Source: an uncultured bacterium (GTDB lineage: Bacteria > Vulcanimicrobiota > Xenobia > Xenobiales > Xenobiaceae). Taken from it: DNA of 64,000 bases. Position 1 is the stretch's first letter; every line of letters starts with the position of its first letter. This document shows, one piece after another, positions 15,582 through 23,026 of this stretch. The DNA is taken from positions 1 to 64,000 of the forward strand of contig CAKUDB010000013.1 in the NCBI GenBank assembly GCA_934644775.1, given 5' to 3'. The position numbers and the translations under genes were made by a program. Below the pieces are notes generated by a model that saw only the letters and a program-made list of their open reading frames with translations, ran no database searches and was not told the DNA's origin.

Positions 15582-15728
15582 TTTAAACTTAAGGCCCGCC
15601 GTCACATTTTCCAGAGCCAAGAAAGCCATAAAAAGAAGTCTTTCTCCTCTGTTGAACAAAATGGGGCGGCCTTTTGGTTTTAAATTGGCTATAAATAGAA
15701 ACTAACCAATAAGGATAAACAAAACTTT

Positions 15729-16133
15729 ATGAATCATCATTTATTGCGCTTGCGCGGCCTTATTTTAGAAGTTGGTAACGAAATTATCCACCGAGTGAAA
15801 GATCCGGCCGTCTTTCCTCCCGATAAAGAAGGCCAAGAGATCATTACTTTAACCGACGTCGATTTAAGTGCCGACACCTCTTTAGCCAAATTTTATGTCA
15901 GTATTATGGCTCCTGAAGAGAGACAAAAAGCTATTATTGAGGGCTTAAATAAAGCTAAAGGCTTCTTGCGCCGCGAATTAGCTAAAGAGCTGTGCATTAA
16001 GAATATTCCCTCTCTAGCTTTCTTCCGCGATCAAACTCAAGAAAAAGCCGAGCATATGCTAAGTTTGTTGGAAAGCTTAAATATTCCCAAAGCCGACGCT
16101 AATAACCCAGATCACCAAGAAGAGGACTTCTAA
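15729..16133 (+). CDS. rbfA: Ribosome-binding factor A
   Basis: 134 residues. RbfA features: an N-terminal helix (LRGLILEVGNEIIHRVKDP), TLTDVDLSADTSLAKFYVSIM, the helix LNKAKGFLRRELAKEL and IPSLAFFRDQTQEKAEHML. It is a KH-like cold-shock factor for 30S maturation and 16S 5'-end processing. It lies between infB and nrnA in the usual order. The 147-base gap after infB shows only partly complementary GC-rich blocks (near 15592 and 15662). The nrnA start follows three bases after the stop. Confidence 0.95.
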   Translation: MNHHLLRLRGLILEVGNEIIHRVKDPAVFPPDKEGQEIITLTDVDLSADTSLAKFYVSIMAPEERQKAIIEGLNKAKGFLRRELAKELCIKNIPSLAFFRDQTQEKAEHMLSLLESLNIPKADANNPDHQEEDF

Positions 16134-16136
16134 AGT

Positions 16137-17120
16137 ATGGATTTTAATTACCAAATTCCTGCCCCATGTCAACAGATAGCCCAAGTGTTATTGCAAAGTG
16201 ACAATATTTTAGTAGTACCTCATATCAATATTGACGGCGACGATTTAGGCAGTATGGTAGCTTGTGGACAAGTTTTACAAAGCTTAGGCAAGAATTACTA
16301 TTTGTATAGTCCCGACGGAGCACCGGAAATTTTCCGTTTTATGAAAGGTACGGCTAAGATCCATACCCAATTGCCTGCCCAGGCCCAATTCGATTTAGCT
16401 TTGGTCTTAGAATGTCCTCAGACCAGCCGTCTGCCTCAAGACTTGAACTTATACCAAGTTTGCCAAAAAGTTATAAACTTAGATCATCATCCCCTCAATA
16501 GTTTGCAAGCCGACTATAATTGGATCGATTCTAGTTTTGCTGCTTTAGGGGAGATGCTCTATTTTGTCTTTAAGGCCATGGAAGTAGAGATTAACCGCGA
16601 TTGTGCCGAAGCTCTCTATACTTCTATAGTCTCCGACTCTGGATCTTTCCGTTTTCCCAAAGTATCTTCGCGTACCCATCAAGTGGCCGCCCACTTGGTA
16701 AGCATTTTGGGCGATATTAGTTACATACACAACAGTATTTTCAGTGGTTTTACTTTGAATAACTTAAAATTGCAAGCTATGTGTATGCAAACCTTAAAGA
16801 CCTACGCTGAAGGTAAATTGGTGACAGCTTGCCTAACTGAAGCTATGCTCCAAACTTGCGGTGTCAATGAAAATGATACCCAAATGCTTTTAGGACGCCT
16901 TAATGTTCTGCGCGGCAGCAAAATTTTCGCTTTATTTAAAGCTGTGGTTCCGGGAGAAGTGCGAGTCTCGCTGCGCTCTACCGGCCCCAAAATAAACGAT
17001 ATTGCCGCCCACCACGGAGGCGGCGGCCACGACCAAGCAGCCGCTTGCCGCTTCCGAGGGCCCAGCTTAGAAGAAGTTTATAACCTACTTCTCCCGGAAT
17101 TGTTAGCTAAGCTTAACTAG
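16137..17120 (+). CDS. nrnA: DHH-family oligoribonuclease/pAp phosphatase NrnA
   Basis: 327 residues. Motif I HINIDGDDLGSM, motif III NLDHHPLNS and the DHHA1 signature HHGGGGHDQAAACR identify the bifunctional NrnA family. These Mn-dependent enzymes degrade short RNA or DNA oligomers and 3'-phosphoadenosine 5'-phosphate. The position after rbfA is conserved in Bacillota. It is convergent with the DUF4127 gene, and a TAGCTAGC-rich hairpin separates them. Confidence 0.93.
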   Translation: MDFNYQIPAPCQQIAQVLLQSDNILVVPHINIDGDDLGSMVACGQVLQSLGKNYYLYSPDGAPEIFRFMKGTAKIHTQLPAQAQFDLALVLECPQTSRLPQDLNLYQVCQKVINLDHHPLNSLQADYNWIDSSFAALGEMLYFVFKAMEVEINRDCAEALYTSIVSDSGSFRFPKVSSRTHQVAAHLVSILGDISYIHNSIFSGFTLNNLKLQAMCMQTLKTYAEGKLVTACLTEAMLQTCGVNENDTQMLLGRLNVLRGSKIFALFKAVVPGEVRVSLRSTGPKINDIAAHHGGGGHDQAAACRFRGPSLEEVYNLLLPELLAKLN

Positions 17121-17133
17121 CCTTTTTAGCTAG

Positions 17134-18798
17134 CTAGGCCCCCAATTCTACTTCGAGCCTGATTTCAAAGAGACGCCGCCAAGGCAAAGCCACTTTGAGG
17201 CCTAGGCTCGCTCTTTCTTCCGGCCAAGCTAGCTGAAGTTGCGTCAAATAGGCCTGTTCTCGAGCTAAAATTTCGCTTTCTAACGCCTTTTGTTGCTCTT
17301 CATTAAGCAAGACAAAAGCGCCGCCCACCTGAGCGCTCAATTGGGGACGAATAATCGTCTGGTAAAAATAATCGTCGAGCAAGCGCTCGAGCAAAAAGCG
17401 GCGCTCCAACTTAGCCAAGCGGGCCAGCTCAGCTGAGCCAGGCTGAAACTGGGAGCTGGCCCGCCGCCAAGAGGCTAAAGCGGCCCAGGCCAAGATGGTG
17501 CCCAAAGCGTTGCCCAGCGTATTCCAGGCGCTGTAGCCGGCAATTTTGGCTACAGCGCCCGATTGGATAAGCCAGCTAACCAATTTTTGGGAGCCGCCGT
17601 TGGCATAGGCTAGGTCGGCAATATAAACTTGCCTACCTAAAGCTAAAGAGGCGGCCACCTTTTGTTGCCAAGCTGACCATAAAGGCTCAGGCAAATCGGC
17701 CTGGCTGTCAGCTTGGTGGCTAGCCTCTAGCTGGCTTTGCCAAGGGGCATATATAAAGATCTGGGGCACAGCCGAGCCTGGGCCGCTTAGACCTTCTGGC
17801 AGCAAAGCCGCGTTAAGCCACTGTGCCTGGCCAGCCAACACTTGAGCCAAGTTTTGGCCTTCGTAGCGCCCTATTTGCTCTTTAGCTCCTTCATAAGACC
17901 AGACTATTTCTAATTGGCTAGATCCGCAAATAGCCCTAGCCAACAGAAGCATAGCCGTTTCGTCGGTACCTACACCTACCGAAGCTAAAGAGCAACCTTT
18001 TAAGCCTTCTTGCAAAAACTTGGCTTCCCAAAGGTTTAGGCCAGTAGTTTTACTGTCGTCCAGGCACAGCGCCAAGAAAGCGCCGCCGCCCGCCTGGGTG
18101 GGAGTGCGTTTAGTCCAAGCTTCAAGTAAAAGCTCATTTAGGCGATCCTTGCGGCGGCGCGACCTTAAATATTGCTGCCAGAAAGCTGGAGTTAGTTGGT
18201 AAAGGGCGCTCCAGTTTCTGGCCGAGAGTACGTACGCCTCTGCTGCTCGACGCCGAATCCTGGAATTAGCTGTATCGGTAGCCGCTCCCTCGGCTGGCTT
18301 AGCGGCCGCGTAGCGCTGCTCCAACTCTTGGGCAAAACGCTGGGACAATTTAGTTAAGCGCCCAGCCTCTTCCACTTCTTCAGCTGTATACTGAGTTGGA
18401 GCTACTCGCATAATTACAGAAAAAAGATAAAGCGTATAGCCACCCAATTCGGCGAACAAGCGCCGCAGCAGAGGCGCAACCAAGTACGGCGGCCTAGGCC
18501 TACGTGAAGCCACTAGGCCGCCGTAGAGTAAGGCGTCGGCCGAAACTAACAGGCAGAGTGGCTCGTCGCTGCCAGCGCTTCCTTGAGCAGCAGAGCTTGA
18601 GGTAAGAGCCATATCCTTAAGCCAGGATAGCAACTTTTCGCCTTCTGGGTTGGCTCTTTCGGGGCAGCGCTTATCTTCTCCGCACCAGAGCCTTCTTTCT
18701 GGCAACACTAAATCTACCTGGGCTATTTGGGCCAAGCGCTTAGGGAAGAGCCAACAACAAGGGCGATCGTCTAAAGGGAGAAAGACTACCTGGCGCAT
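17134..18798 (-). CDS. DUF4127 family protein
   Basis: 554 residues. The N-terminal VVFLPLDDRPCCWLFPKRLAQ and later motifs SADALLYGGLVASRR, SVIMRVAPTQYT, CLDDSKTTGLN, GTDETAMLLLAR and ADLAYANGGSQKLV match the DUF4127 family of uncharacterised proteins. The paired acidic motifs (LDDRP, LDDSK, GTDE) suggest a hydrolase or metal site. No signal peptide is seen, so it is probably cytoplasmic. It is the last gene of a three-gene operon (zinc ribbon, TIM barrel, DUF4127). It starts 12 bases after the TIM-barrel stop without its own obvious ribosome binding site. The biochemical role is unknown. Confidence 0.8.
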   Translation of the reverse strand: MRQVVFLPLDDRPCCWLFPKRLAQIAQVDLVLPERRLWCGEDKRCPERANPEGEKLLSWLKDMALTSSSAAQGSAGSDEPLCLLVSADALLYGGLVASRRPRPPYLVAPLLRRLFAELGGYTLYLFSVIMRVAPTQYTAEEVEEAGRLTKLSQRFAQELEQRYAAAKPAEGAATDTANSRIRRRAAEAYVLSARNWSALYQLTPAFWQQYLRSRRRKDRLNELLLEAWTKRTPTQAGGGAFLALCLDDSKTTGLNLWEAKFLQEGLKGCSLASVGVGTDETAMLLLARAICGSSQLEIVWSYEGAKEQIGRYEGQNLAQVLAGQAQWLNAALLPEGLSGPGSAVPQIFIYAPWQSQLEASHQADSQADLPEPLWSAWQQKVAASLALGRQVYIADLAYANGGSQKLVSWLIQSGAVAKIAGYSAWNTLGNALGTILAWAALASWRRASSQFQPGSAELARLAKLERRFLLERLLDDYFYQTIIRPQLSAQVGGAFVLLNEEQQKALESEILAREQAYLTQLQLAWPEERASLGLKVALPWRRLFEIRLEVELGA

Positions 18799-18810
18799 AA
18801 GATTTGGTAA

Positions 18811-19506
18811 TTAGCGATAAATGTCGTCGATGGCTTTGCGGAAGGCGGCTACCCGCTCGCCTAAATAGGCGGTGCCCAAACCTGTCACCACCGCCCCGAT
18901 AGCCAAACCGGAGACGCCCACTTCTTGCAAATATTTCACCTCATCGGGGCGGATCTTTTTCTGGGTGGGCACAATTACGGGTACACCGGCGCTGCGCACT
19001 AAACGCTTATATTGACAAAGGTCGGCGGCCGTAAGTCTGGTGCGATAAAGATCGCGAGGGATAATAGAAGACTCGATAACATCTACGCCTAAGCTGACCA
19101 AATCTTGCACAAATTCAGGCGTCCAATTGGGGCCGACAGCCGACATATGAGCCAATTCTCTCCACTTTAGATATTCCGGAGGGATATGATTGGCAAATAA
19201 ATCCCAAAAATCGAAACCGAATTGGCGAATTTCGGAAAGTTCTTGAGCTTCGGGCACCACTTCAGCGCCGGTAACGATACCTAAAGGGATATGGGGGCGA
19301 ACAACTTCAGCCACTTTGATTATCTTCTCTTTTTCGGCTTCCCAAGAGCCGAAATTAGTACCGCTGGCAAAGTGGGCGCAATTTAAGTGGACTTTTATAG
19401 CGTCGGCACCGTTTTCCAAAGCGATACGAGCCAACTTAGGATCATTTTGGGTAATACTTACCAAAAGGACAAACTTTTTAGAAAAAGCTTTTAATAAACT
19501 GTGCAT
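18811..19506 (-). CDS. TIM-barrel protein of unknown specificity
   Basis: 231 residues with the alternating pattern of a (beta/alpha)8 barrel: FVLLVSITQ, ENGADAIKVHLNC, IPLGIVTGAEVVPE, FDFWDLFANHI, GVDVIESSIIPRD, VPVIVPTQKKI and a C-terminal phosphate-binding-like GVSGLAIGAVVTGLG. It resembles sugar-phosphate epimerase/isomerase barrels of the NanE/HisA type, but I do not recognise the exact family. AGGAAG precedes the ATG. It lies directly upstream of the DUF4127 gene, so the two likely act in one pathway. Confidence 0.6.
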   Translation of the reverse strand: MHSLLKAFSKKFVLLVSITQNDPKLARIALENGADAIKVHLNCAHFASGTNFGSWEAEKEKIIKVAEVVRPHIPLGIVTGAEVVPEAQELSEIRQFGFDFWDLFANHIPPEYLKWRELAHMSAVGPNWTPEFVQDLVSLGVDVIESSIIPRDLYRTRLTAADLCQYKRLVRSAGVPVIVPTQKKIRPDEVKYLQEVGVSGLAIGAVVTGLGTAYLGERVAAFRKAIDDIYR

Positions 19507-19516
19507 ACTATACTTC

Positions 19517-19726
19517 CTAACAAGTTATATCAAGATTGCGCCCCACATACTTGCTGCGCAAATAACGCTCGACCAGATCGGAAGGCAATTTTACCGGACC
19601 GCCACAATGGGGACATTTTACAGTTTCACCTTCTAAAGCTCGTTCCAGATCTGTATCTTCAAGCAGAGCCCGACAATGTGGGCAAGCAATCTTTTGGGCT
19701 GTCTGGATGCGGCCTAACTCTTGCAT
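19517..19726 (-). CDS. Small zinc-ribbon protein
   Basis: 69 residues from the ATG at 19726, which has AGGGAG at a good distance. An upstream TTG at 19753 would add nine residues. Two CPHC knuckles (ACPHCRALLED and KCPHCGGPVK) form a zinc ribbon. The C-terminal part is LPSDLVERYLRSKY. The function is unknown, perhaps a regulator or protein adaptor. It ends 10 bases before the TIM-barrel gene and is probably the first gene of that operon. Confidence 0.65.
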   Translation of the reverse strand: MQELGRIQTAQKIACPHCRALLEDTDLERALEGETVKCPHCGGPVKLPSDLVERYLRSKYVGRNLDITC

Positions 19727-19868
19727 AAACCTAGGCTCCCTTTCAGCTGCCAAAGCATTGGGTTATTTTTTAACGGCAGCTCCAGACTTTTCGCGATCAG
19801 TAGATGAACTCCCCGCCTAAGCCAAGCTTAGGGCAGGGCAAACTTAAACTTAAAGCGAAGAAAGGAAG

Positions 19869-20948
19869 GTGAAACATTTCTCTTACCCTGTTTTTGTCCT
19901 CGTTTGTGCCAGTTTAGTTTGGGGTTCTTCGGCTAATGCCACTTTACAAGCTGCCCCTACTGCCAGTAAAACTGCTCCAGTTGCCCCAGCTAAAGCTACA
20001 GCTACTACACACCTAGTTCCCACTCGCTCATGGGCTTTAAGTATTCCCGAGCAAGCGCCTCACTGGTTTTATCCTAGCCATCGAAGCCAGGCTATGGTCA
20101 ATCCTTACTTAACGCCCGCTCGAGTATTAAAACACCCCCAACCAGAGCAAGAAGGCCAAGTAGTCCTTTGGGAAGGACGTATTCTTAAGCAATCTACCTA
20201 TCAGGGGCGCAGTCAGTTGCTTTTAGGTACTCCGGCAGGCAATATTGCTGTTAGCTATTTGCGACCAGCTCGCAATTTAGAATTTGATCGTAGCGGCTAC
20301 CGCGTAGCCATAAAGGGCTATTTGCACTTTCAAAATGGCCAATTTAAAGGGCTCTCCGGCTTAAGTTGTATCCTTTTAGAGCCGCCTTTAAAATTTAGCT
20401 ACCAGCGCTGGCTTAACGGTCGCCCCCACTCTTGGCAAAACTTTATTGCTTGGCGCATCCTTTTCCACAATCCCGATATGGATTATAGCCAAGTTAAAAC
20501 TATTGCCCATACTTTTGTACAAAAATGTGAGCAGCGCCACCTCGATCCCAGTTTATTGGCCGGCCTAATCCAAATTGAATCGGCCTGGGATACCGACGCC
20601 GTTTCCCTTTCCGGAGCTCAGGGCTTGGGCCAACTTATGCCCAAAACTGCCGTCGGCCTAAAGGTAGAGAATGCCCTCGATCCGCTGCAAAATTTGGAAG
20701 GTTGCAGTAAGATGGTCGACAACTTGCTAAACACCTGGAAAGAAGGGAGTAATCCCTACGCTTCGGTATTAGCCTCCTACAACGCCGGCCCTACTCTTGT
20801 CAAGAAGCTTAATGGCACAGTACCTGCTTACGCCGAAACGACCAATTATGTTTACTTTATAGGCTACGTCCGCCGAGATATGCTCGATATTATCGGTAAA
20901 ACGCCGATGTTGCTCCCTTCCTTCGGCGGCCGCCCAGCCGTGCAATAA
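19869..20948 (+). CDS. Secreted lytic transglycosylase (SLT domain)
   Basis: 359 residues from GTG with GGAAG upstream. It begins with a signal peptide (FVLVCASLVWGSSANA). Residues about 80-180 form an OB-like beta-rich domain (GQVVLWEGRILKQ...GYRVAIKGYLHF). The C-terminal half is the SLT domain: catalytic Glu in LLAGLIQIESAWD, then SGAQGLGQLMPKTA and SVLASYNAGPTLVKK. It cleaves peptidoglycan, yielding 1,6-anhydro-muramic acid. Single gene; a hairpin terminator follows at 20975. Confidence 0.88.
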   Translation: MKHFSYPVFVLVCASLVWGSSANATLQAAPTASKTAPVAPAKATATTHLVPTRSWALSIPEQAPHWFYPSHRSQAMVNPYLTPARVLKHPQPEQEGQVVLWEGRILKQSTYQGRSQLLLGTPAGNIAVSYLRPARNLEFDRSGYRVAIKGYLHFQNGQFKGLSGLSCILLEPPLKFSYQRWLNGRPHSWQNFIAWRILFHNPDMDYSQVKTIAHTFVQKCEQRHLDPSLLAGLIQIESAWDTDAVSLSGAQGLGQLMPKTAVGLKVENALDPLQNLEGCSKMVDNLLNTWKEGSNPYASVLASYNAGPTLVKKLNGTVPAYAETTNYVYFIGYVRRDMLDIIGKTPMLLPSFGGRPAVQ

Positions 20949-20974
20949 TATTTTTTTCTATCCTCTAATAAATT

Positions 20975-21010
20975 GAGCCGCTCCCTTAGCTGAAGCAGGC
21001 TCATTTTTTT
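20975..21010 (+). terminator. Terminator of the lytic transglycosylase gene
   Basis: GAGCC (20975-20979) pairs with GGCTC (20998-21002), followed by seven T. The right arm is also the first base block of the direct repeat, so only this copy has the complete hairpin. Confidence 0.75.
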
Positions 21011-21089
21011 ATATATAAAAAGCAACACCAGAAAAAAATAGATCTAGTGGGAGATATAGCCCACAAAAAAAGCTCCTTTATCCTTAACT
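20998..21089. repeat. Long direct repeat, left copy (R-M cassette target duplication)
   Basis: 92 bp, identical to 22870-22963 except for one missing A in each of two A-runs. It begins with the right arm of the transglycosylase terminator and ends inside what is, at the right copy, the secF terminator. The HNH stop codon lies three bases past its end. Confidence 0.97.
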
Positions 21090-21091
21090 CC

Positions 21092-21802
21092 CTATTTCAA
21101 ATATTCATGCAAAATACGTTTAATCATCGCTTGCGCAGTATCTTTGCCTGATAGACTAACTAACTTATTATAATCTTCTATCTCATGGCCAGAAAAAATA
21201 ATTGATATTACTTTCTCTGGTTTCCCAGCAACATGATCATAATTTTCTGGATGTGCCCAAAAGCATCGCATACAAAAATGCACATCTTTTACATCCCAAT
21301 TTTTACAATGCTCACAACTCCAAGACTTTGCGCGATTTGCAGAAGGGCTAAGAAGCATATAATAATCGACATCCCGCTCGTCACTTTCTCCACCAATTTC
21401 ATAGGGGATTCTATGATCGACCTGAAGTTCTGTTTCGTCCATCTTTTCAAGGTAGATAAAACATTTAGCTCCGTATTTTTCAATAAGAGCTTGTTTCAAT
21501 GCCTTAGACAAAACTGTCCGTCCGGCACTCTTTGATATAGTGTTTTTAGTATTTCCCGGATTTCCAAATTTATATGCAGCAATTTTTCTACCATCTATAC
21601 CTGTCACCTTGTAAGAAACTAAAGGTATGCCATATTCTCGAACATCTCTAATGGCTCGAGGTGGATGGTTATACCCATACAAATCCTTTAACTCTTGGGA
21701 TGTTATATATCCATGCTGTAAAATGTGTTGTATCACCGTGCGAGGCCGTTTTGCTGTCACGCTTTCTAGCAAATCGAGGAAATCTTTCGGATACTCGCTC
21801 AT
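21092..21802 (-). CDS. HNH restriction endonuclease, partner of the D12 methylase
   Basis: 236 residues. An N-terminal part looks like a winged helix (ILQHGYITSQELKDLYGYN). The C-terminal HNH nuclease core has ELQVDHRIPYEIGGE and SANRAKSWSCEHC, with paired CxxC zinc knuckles (CEHCKNW and CMRCFW). The order methylase then endonuclease, with a 4-base ATGA overlap (21799-21802), fits a type II R-M operon. The target sequence cannot be read from this; the methylase family often acts on GATC. The gene ends within three bases of the flanking direct repeat. Confidence 0.8.
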   Translation of the reverse strand: MSEYPKDFLDLLESVTAKRPRTVIQHILQHGYITSQELKDLYGYNHPPRAIRDVREYGIPLVSYKVTGIDGRKIAAYKFGNPGNTKNTISKSAGRTVLSKALKQALIEKYGAKCFIYLEKMDETELQVDHRIPYEIGGESDERDVDYYMLLSPSANRAKSWSCEHCKNWDVKDVHFCMRCFWAHPENYDHVAGKPEKVISIIFSGHEIEDYNKLVSLSGKDTAQAMIKRILHEYLK

Positions 21803-22707
21803 GCCATTACCTCCATTAAGGGTAATTGTTGAGGTAATTGAGAAAAAAATGGAATTAGGGCCTCACTTATATACAATGATTCGAACGTTGTAGACCTGCG
21901 TCCCAACAAAAGTGCCTGGCTTGATAGCCCTGCGTTGAGCATTATCTTTTTACAGCGCAGACTATCTGGTAAGTCTTTGCCATACCCCTTGTCACCACAT
22001 ACTCCGTCGTAGCTTATGAGGTAATCAATTCCTTTGCTGTTAAGAATTTTTAAAGCATCAGCGAACTCTTCGAATGGCACACCAGCTAGATAACGATTAT
22101 CTCTTACATTTGATACTCCTTGGTAAGGCGGATCCATATATACTAAATCACCCGGCTTTGCCATTTCCAAGACGTCATGGTAATCAAATGATCTAAATTC
22201 AGTTCTTCCTTTGAGTAAACGCGAAATTTCATAAACATTGGGAGCTAAAGTTTGTGGGTTAGTGCCGTGTCTGCGCTTGTCAGGAGATTGGTTAAAGTTC
22301 CCGTTTTTATCATATCTTACAGATCCTTTTACACAACGAGCTAAAAGATATAACATATTCGCGGGGGTTTTCTCTCCATTGTTAAAAAGATCGCGCACAC
22401 CATAGAAATGCTGTACATGCCTCTCACCATATAAGAATTGTTTTTCCCATATGGCTGAATAATCTTCAATCAAAGTTTGAGGATGTTCAACAACTTCCCG
22501 CAACATATCGATTAAAGGGGTGTTCAAGTCGTTAATAAGAAATTTTTGACTTCGCCCTTCGTAAGCTGTTGCAATACTAACAGCTGCCATTCCAGAAAAA
22601 GGTTCGATGAGTCTATCAAACTTTTGAGGCATATACTGCAATATTTGTGGAGCCAAAATCCTCTTAGAGCCTTGGTACTGAACTATATGTGGTACTTTTC
22701 CTCTCAT
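21799..22707 (-). CDS. D12-class (Dam-like) N6-adenine DNA methyltransferase
   Basis: 302 residues. An N-terminal YQGSKRILAPQIL, motif I FSGMAAVSIA, ND in FLINDLNTPL and the catalytic DPPYQGVSN place it in the D12/Dam class. It methylates adenine and protects DNA from the downstream HNH enzyme. Transcription runs methylase to endonuclease. An HTH-gene remnant overlaps its start, so a controller gene was probably once upstream. AT-rich compared with its neighbours, consistent with transfer. Confidence 0.9.
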   Translation of the reverse strand: MRGKVPHIVQYQGSKRILAPQILQYMPQKFDRLIEPFSGMAAVSIATAYEGRSQKFLINDLNTPLIDMLREVVEHPQTLIEDYSAIWEKQFLYGERHVQHFYGVRDLFNNGEKTPANMLYLLARCVKGSVRYDKNGNFNQSPDKRRHGTNPQTLAPNVYEISRLLKGRTEFRSFDYHDVLEMAKPGDLVYMDPPYQGVSNVRDNRYLAGVPFEEFADALKILNSKGIDYLISYDGVCGDKGYGKDLPDSLRCKKIMLNAGLSSQALLLGRRSTTFESLYISEALIPFFSQLPQQLPLMEVMA

Positions 22708-22799
22708 TCCTCTACACCAGCTTTCTTAAGCTTCACTATCTCAACAACGCTACAACCTAATGCAAGACAAATCGTATATAAACTCTCAAATAATATAGC
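22704..22799 (-). pseudogene. C-terminal remnant of an XRE-type controller (C protein) gene
   Basis: A 31-codon frame ends in TGA overlapping the methylase ATG (ATGA). It reads ...FESLYTICLALGCSVVEIV, the last helix pattern of XRE/Cro controllers ('sLytICkaLgcsv.dIv'). A TAA precedes it directly, and no helix-turn-helix core is found upstream, where only about 70 bases remain before the repeat. It is most likely a controller gene truncated at the insertion edge. Confidence 0.5.
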
Positions 22800-22869
22800 T
22801 TAGGGTTATATCCATAATAGTGGTAAAAATTGAAAATAGGAATAAAAAAAACTCGACTCTTCCTCAATC

Positions 22870-22963
22870 GGCTCATTTTTTTATATATAAAAAGCAACAC
22901 CAGAAAAAAAATAGATCTAGTGGGAGATATAGCCCACAAAAAAAAGCTCCTTTATCCTTAACT
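22870..22963. repeat. Long direct repeat, right copy (R-M cassette target duplication)
   Basis: 94 bp, partner of 20998-21089. The continuation to the right completes the secF terminator, so this side is probably the ancestral context on the secF end. Confidence 0.97.
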
Positions 22964-22995
22964 TATCTTAGTCATAAGTATCGGGTAAAGGAGCT
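22945..22995 (-). terminator. Rho-independent terminator of secD-secF
   Basis: AGCTCCTTTA (22945-22954) pairs with TAAAGGAGCT (22986-22995). On the minus strand it is followed by eight T. The loop contains a smaller TAAG/CTTA-type stem. Confidence 0.85.
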
Positions 22996-23026
22996 CTTTC
23001 TAAGCTTTAACTAAAAAAGCTAAAAC

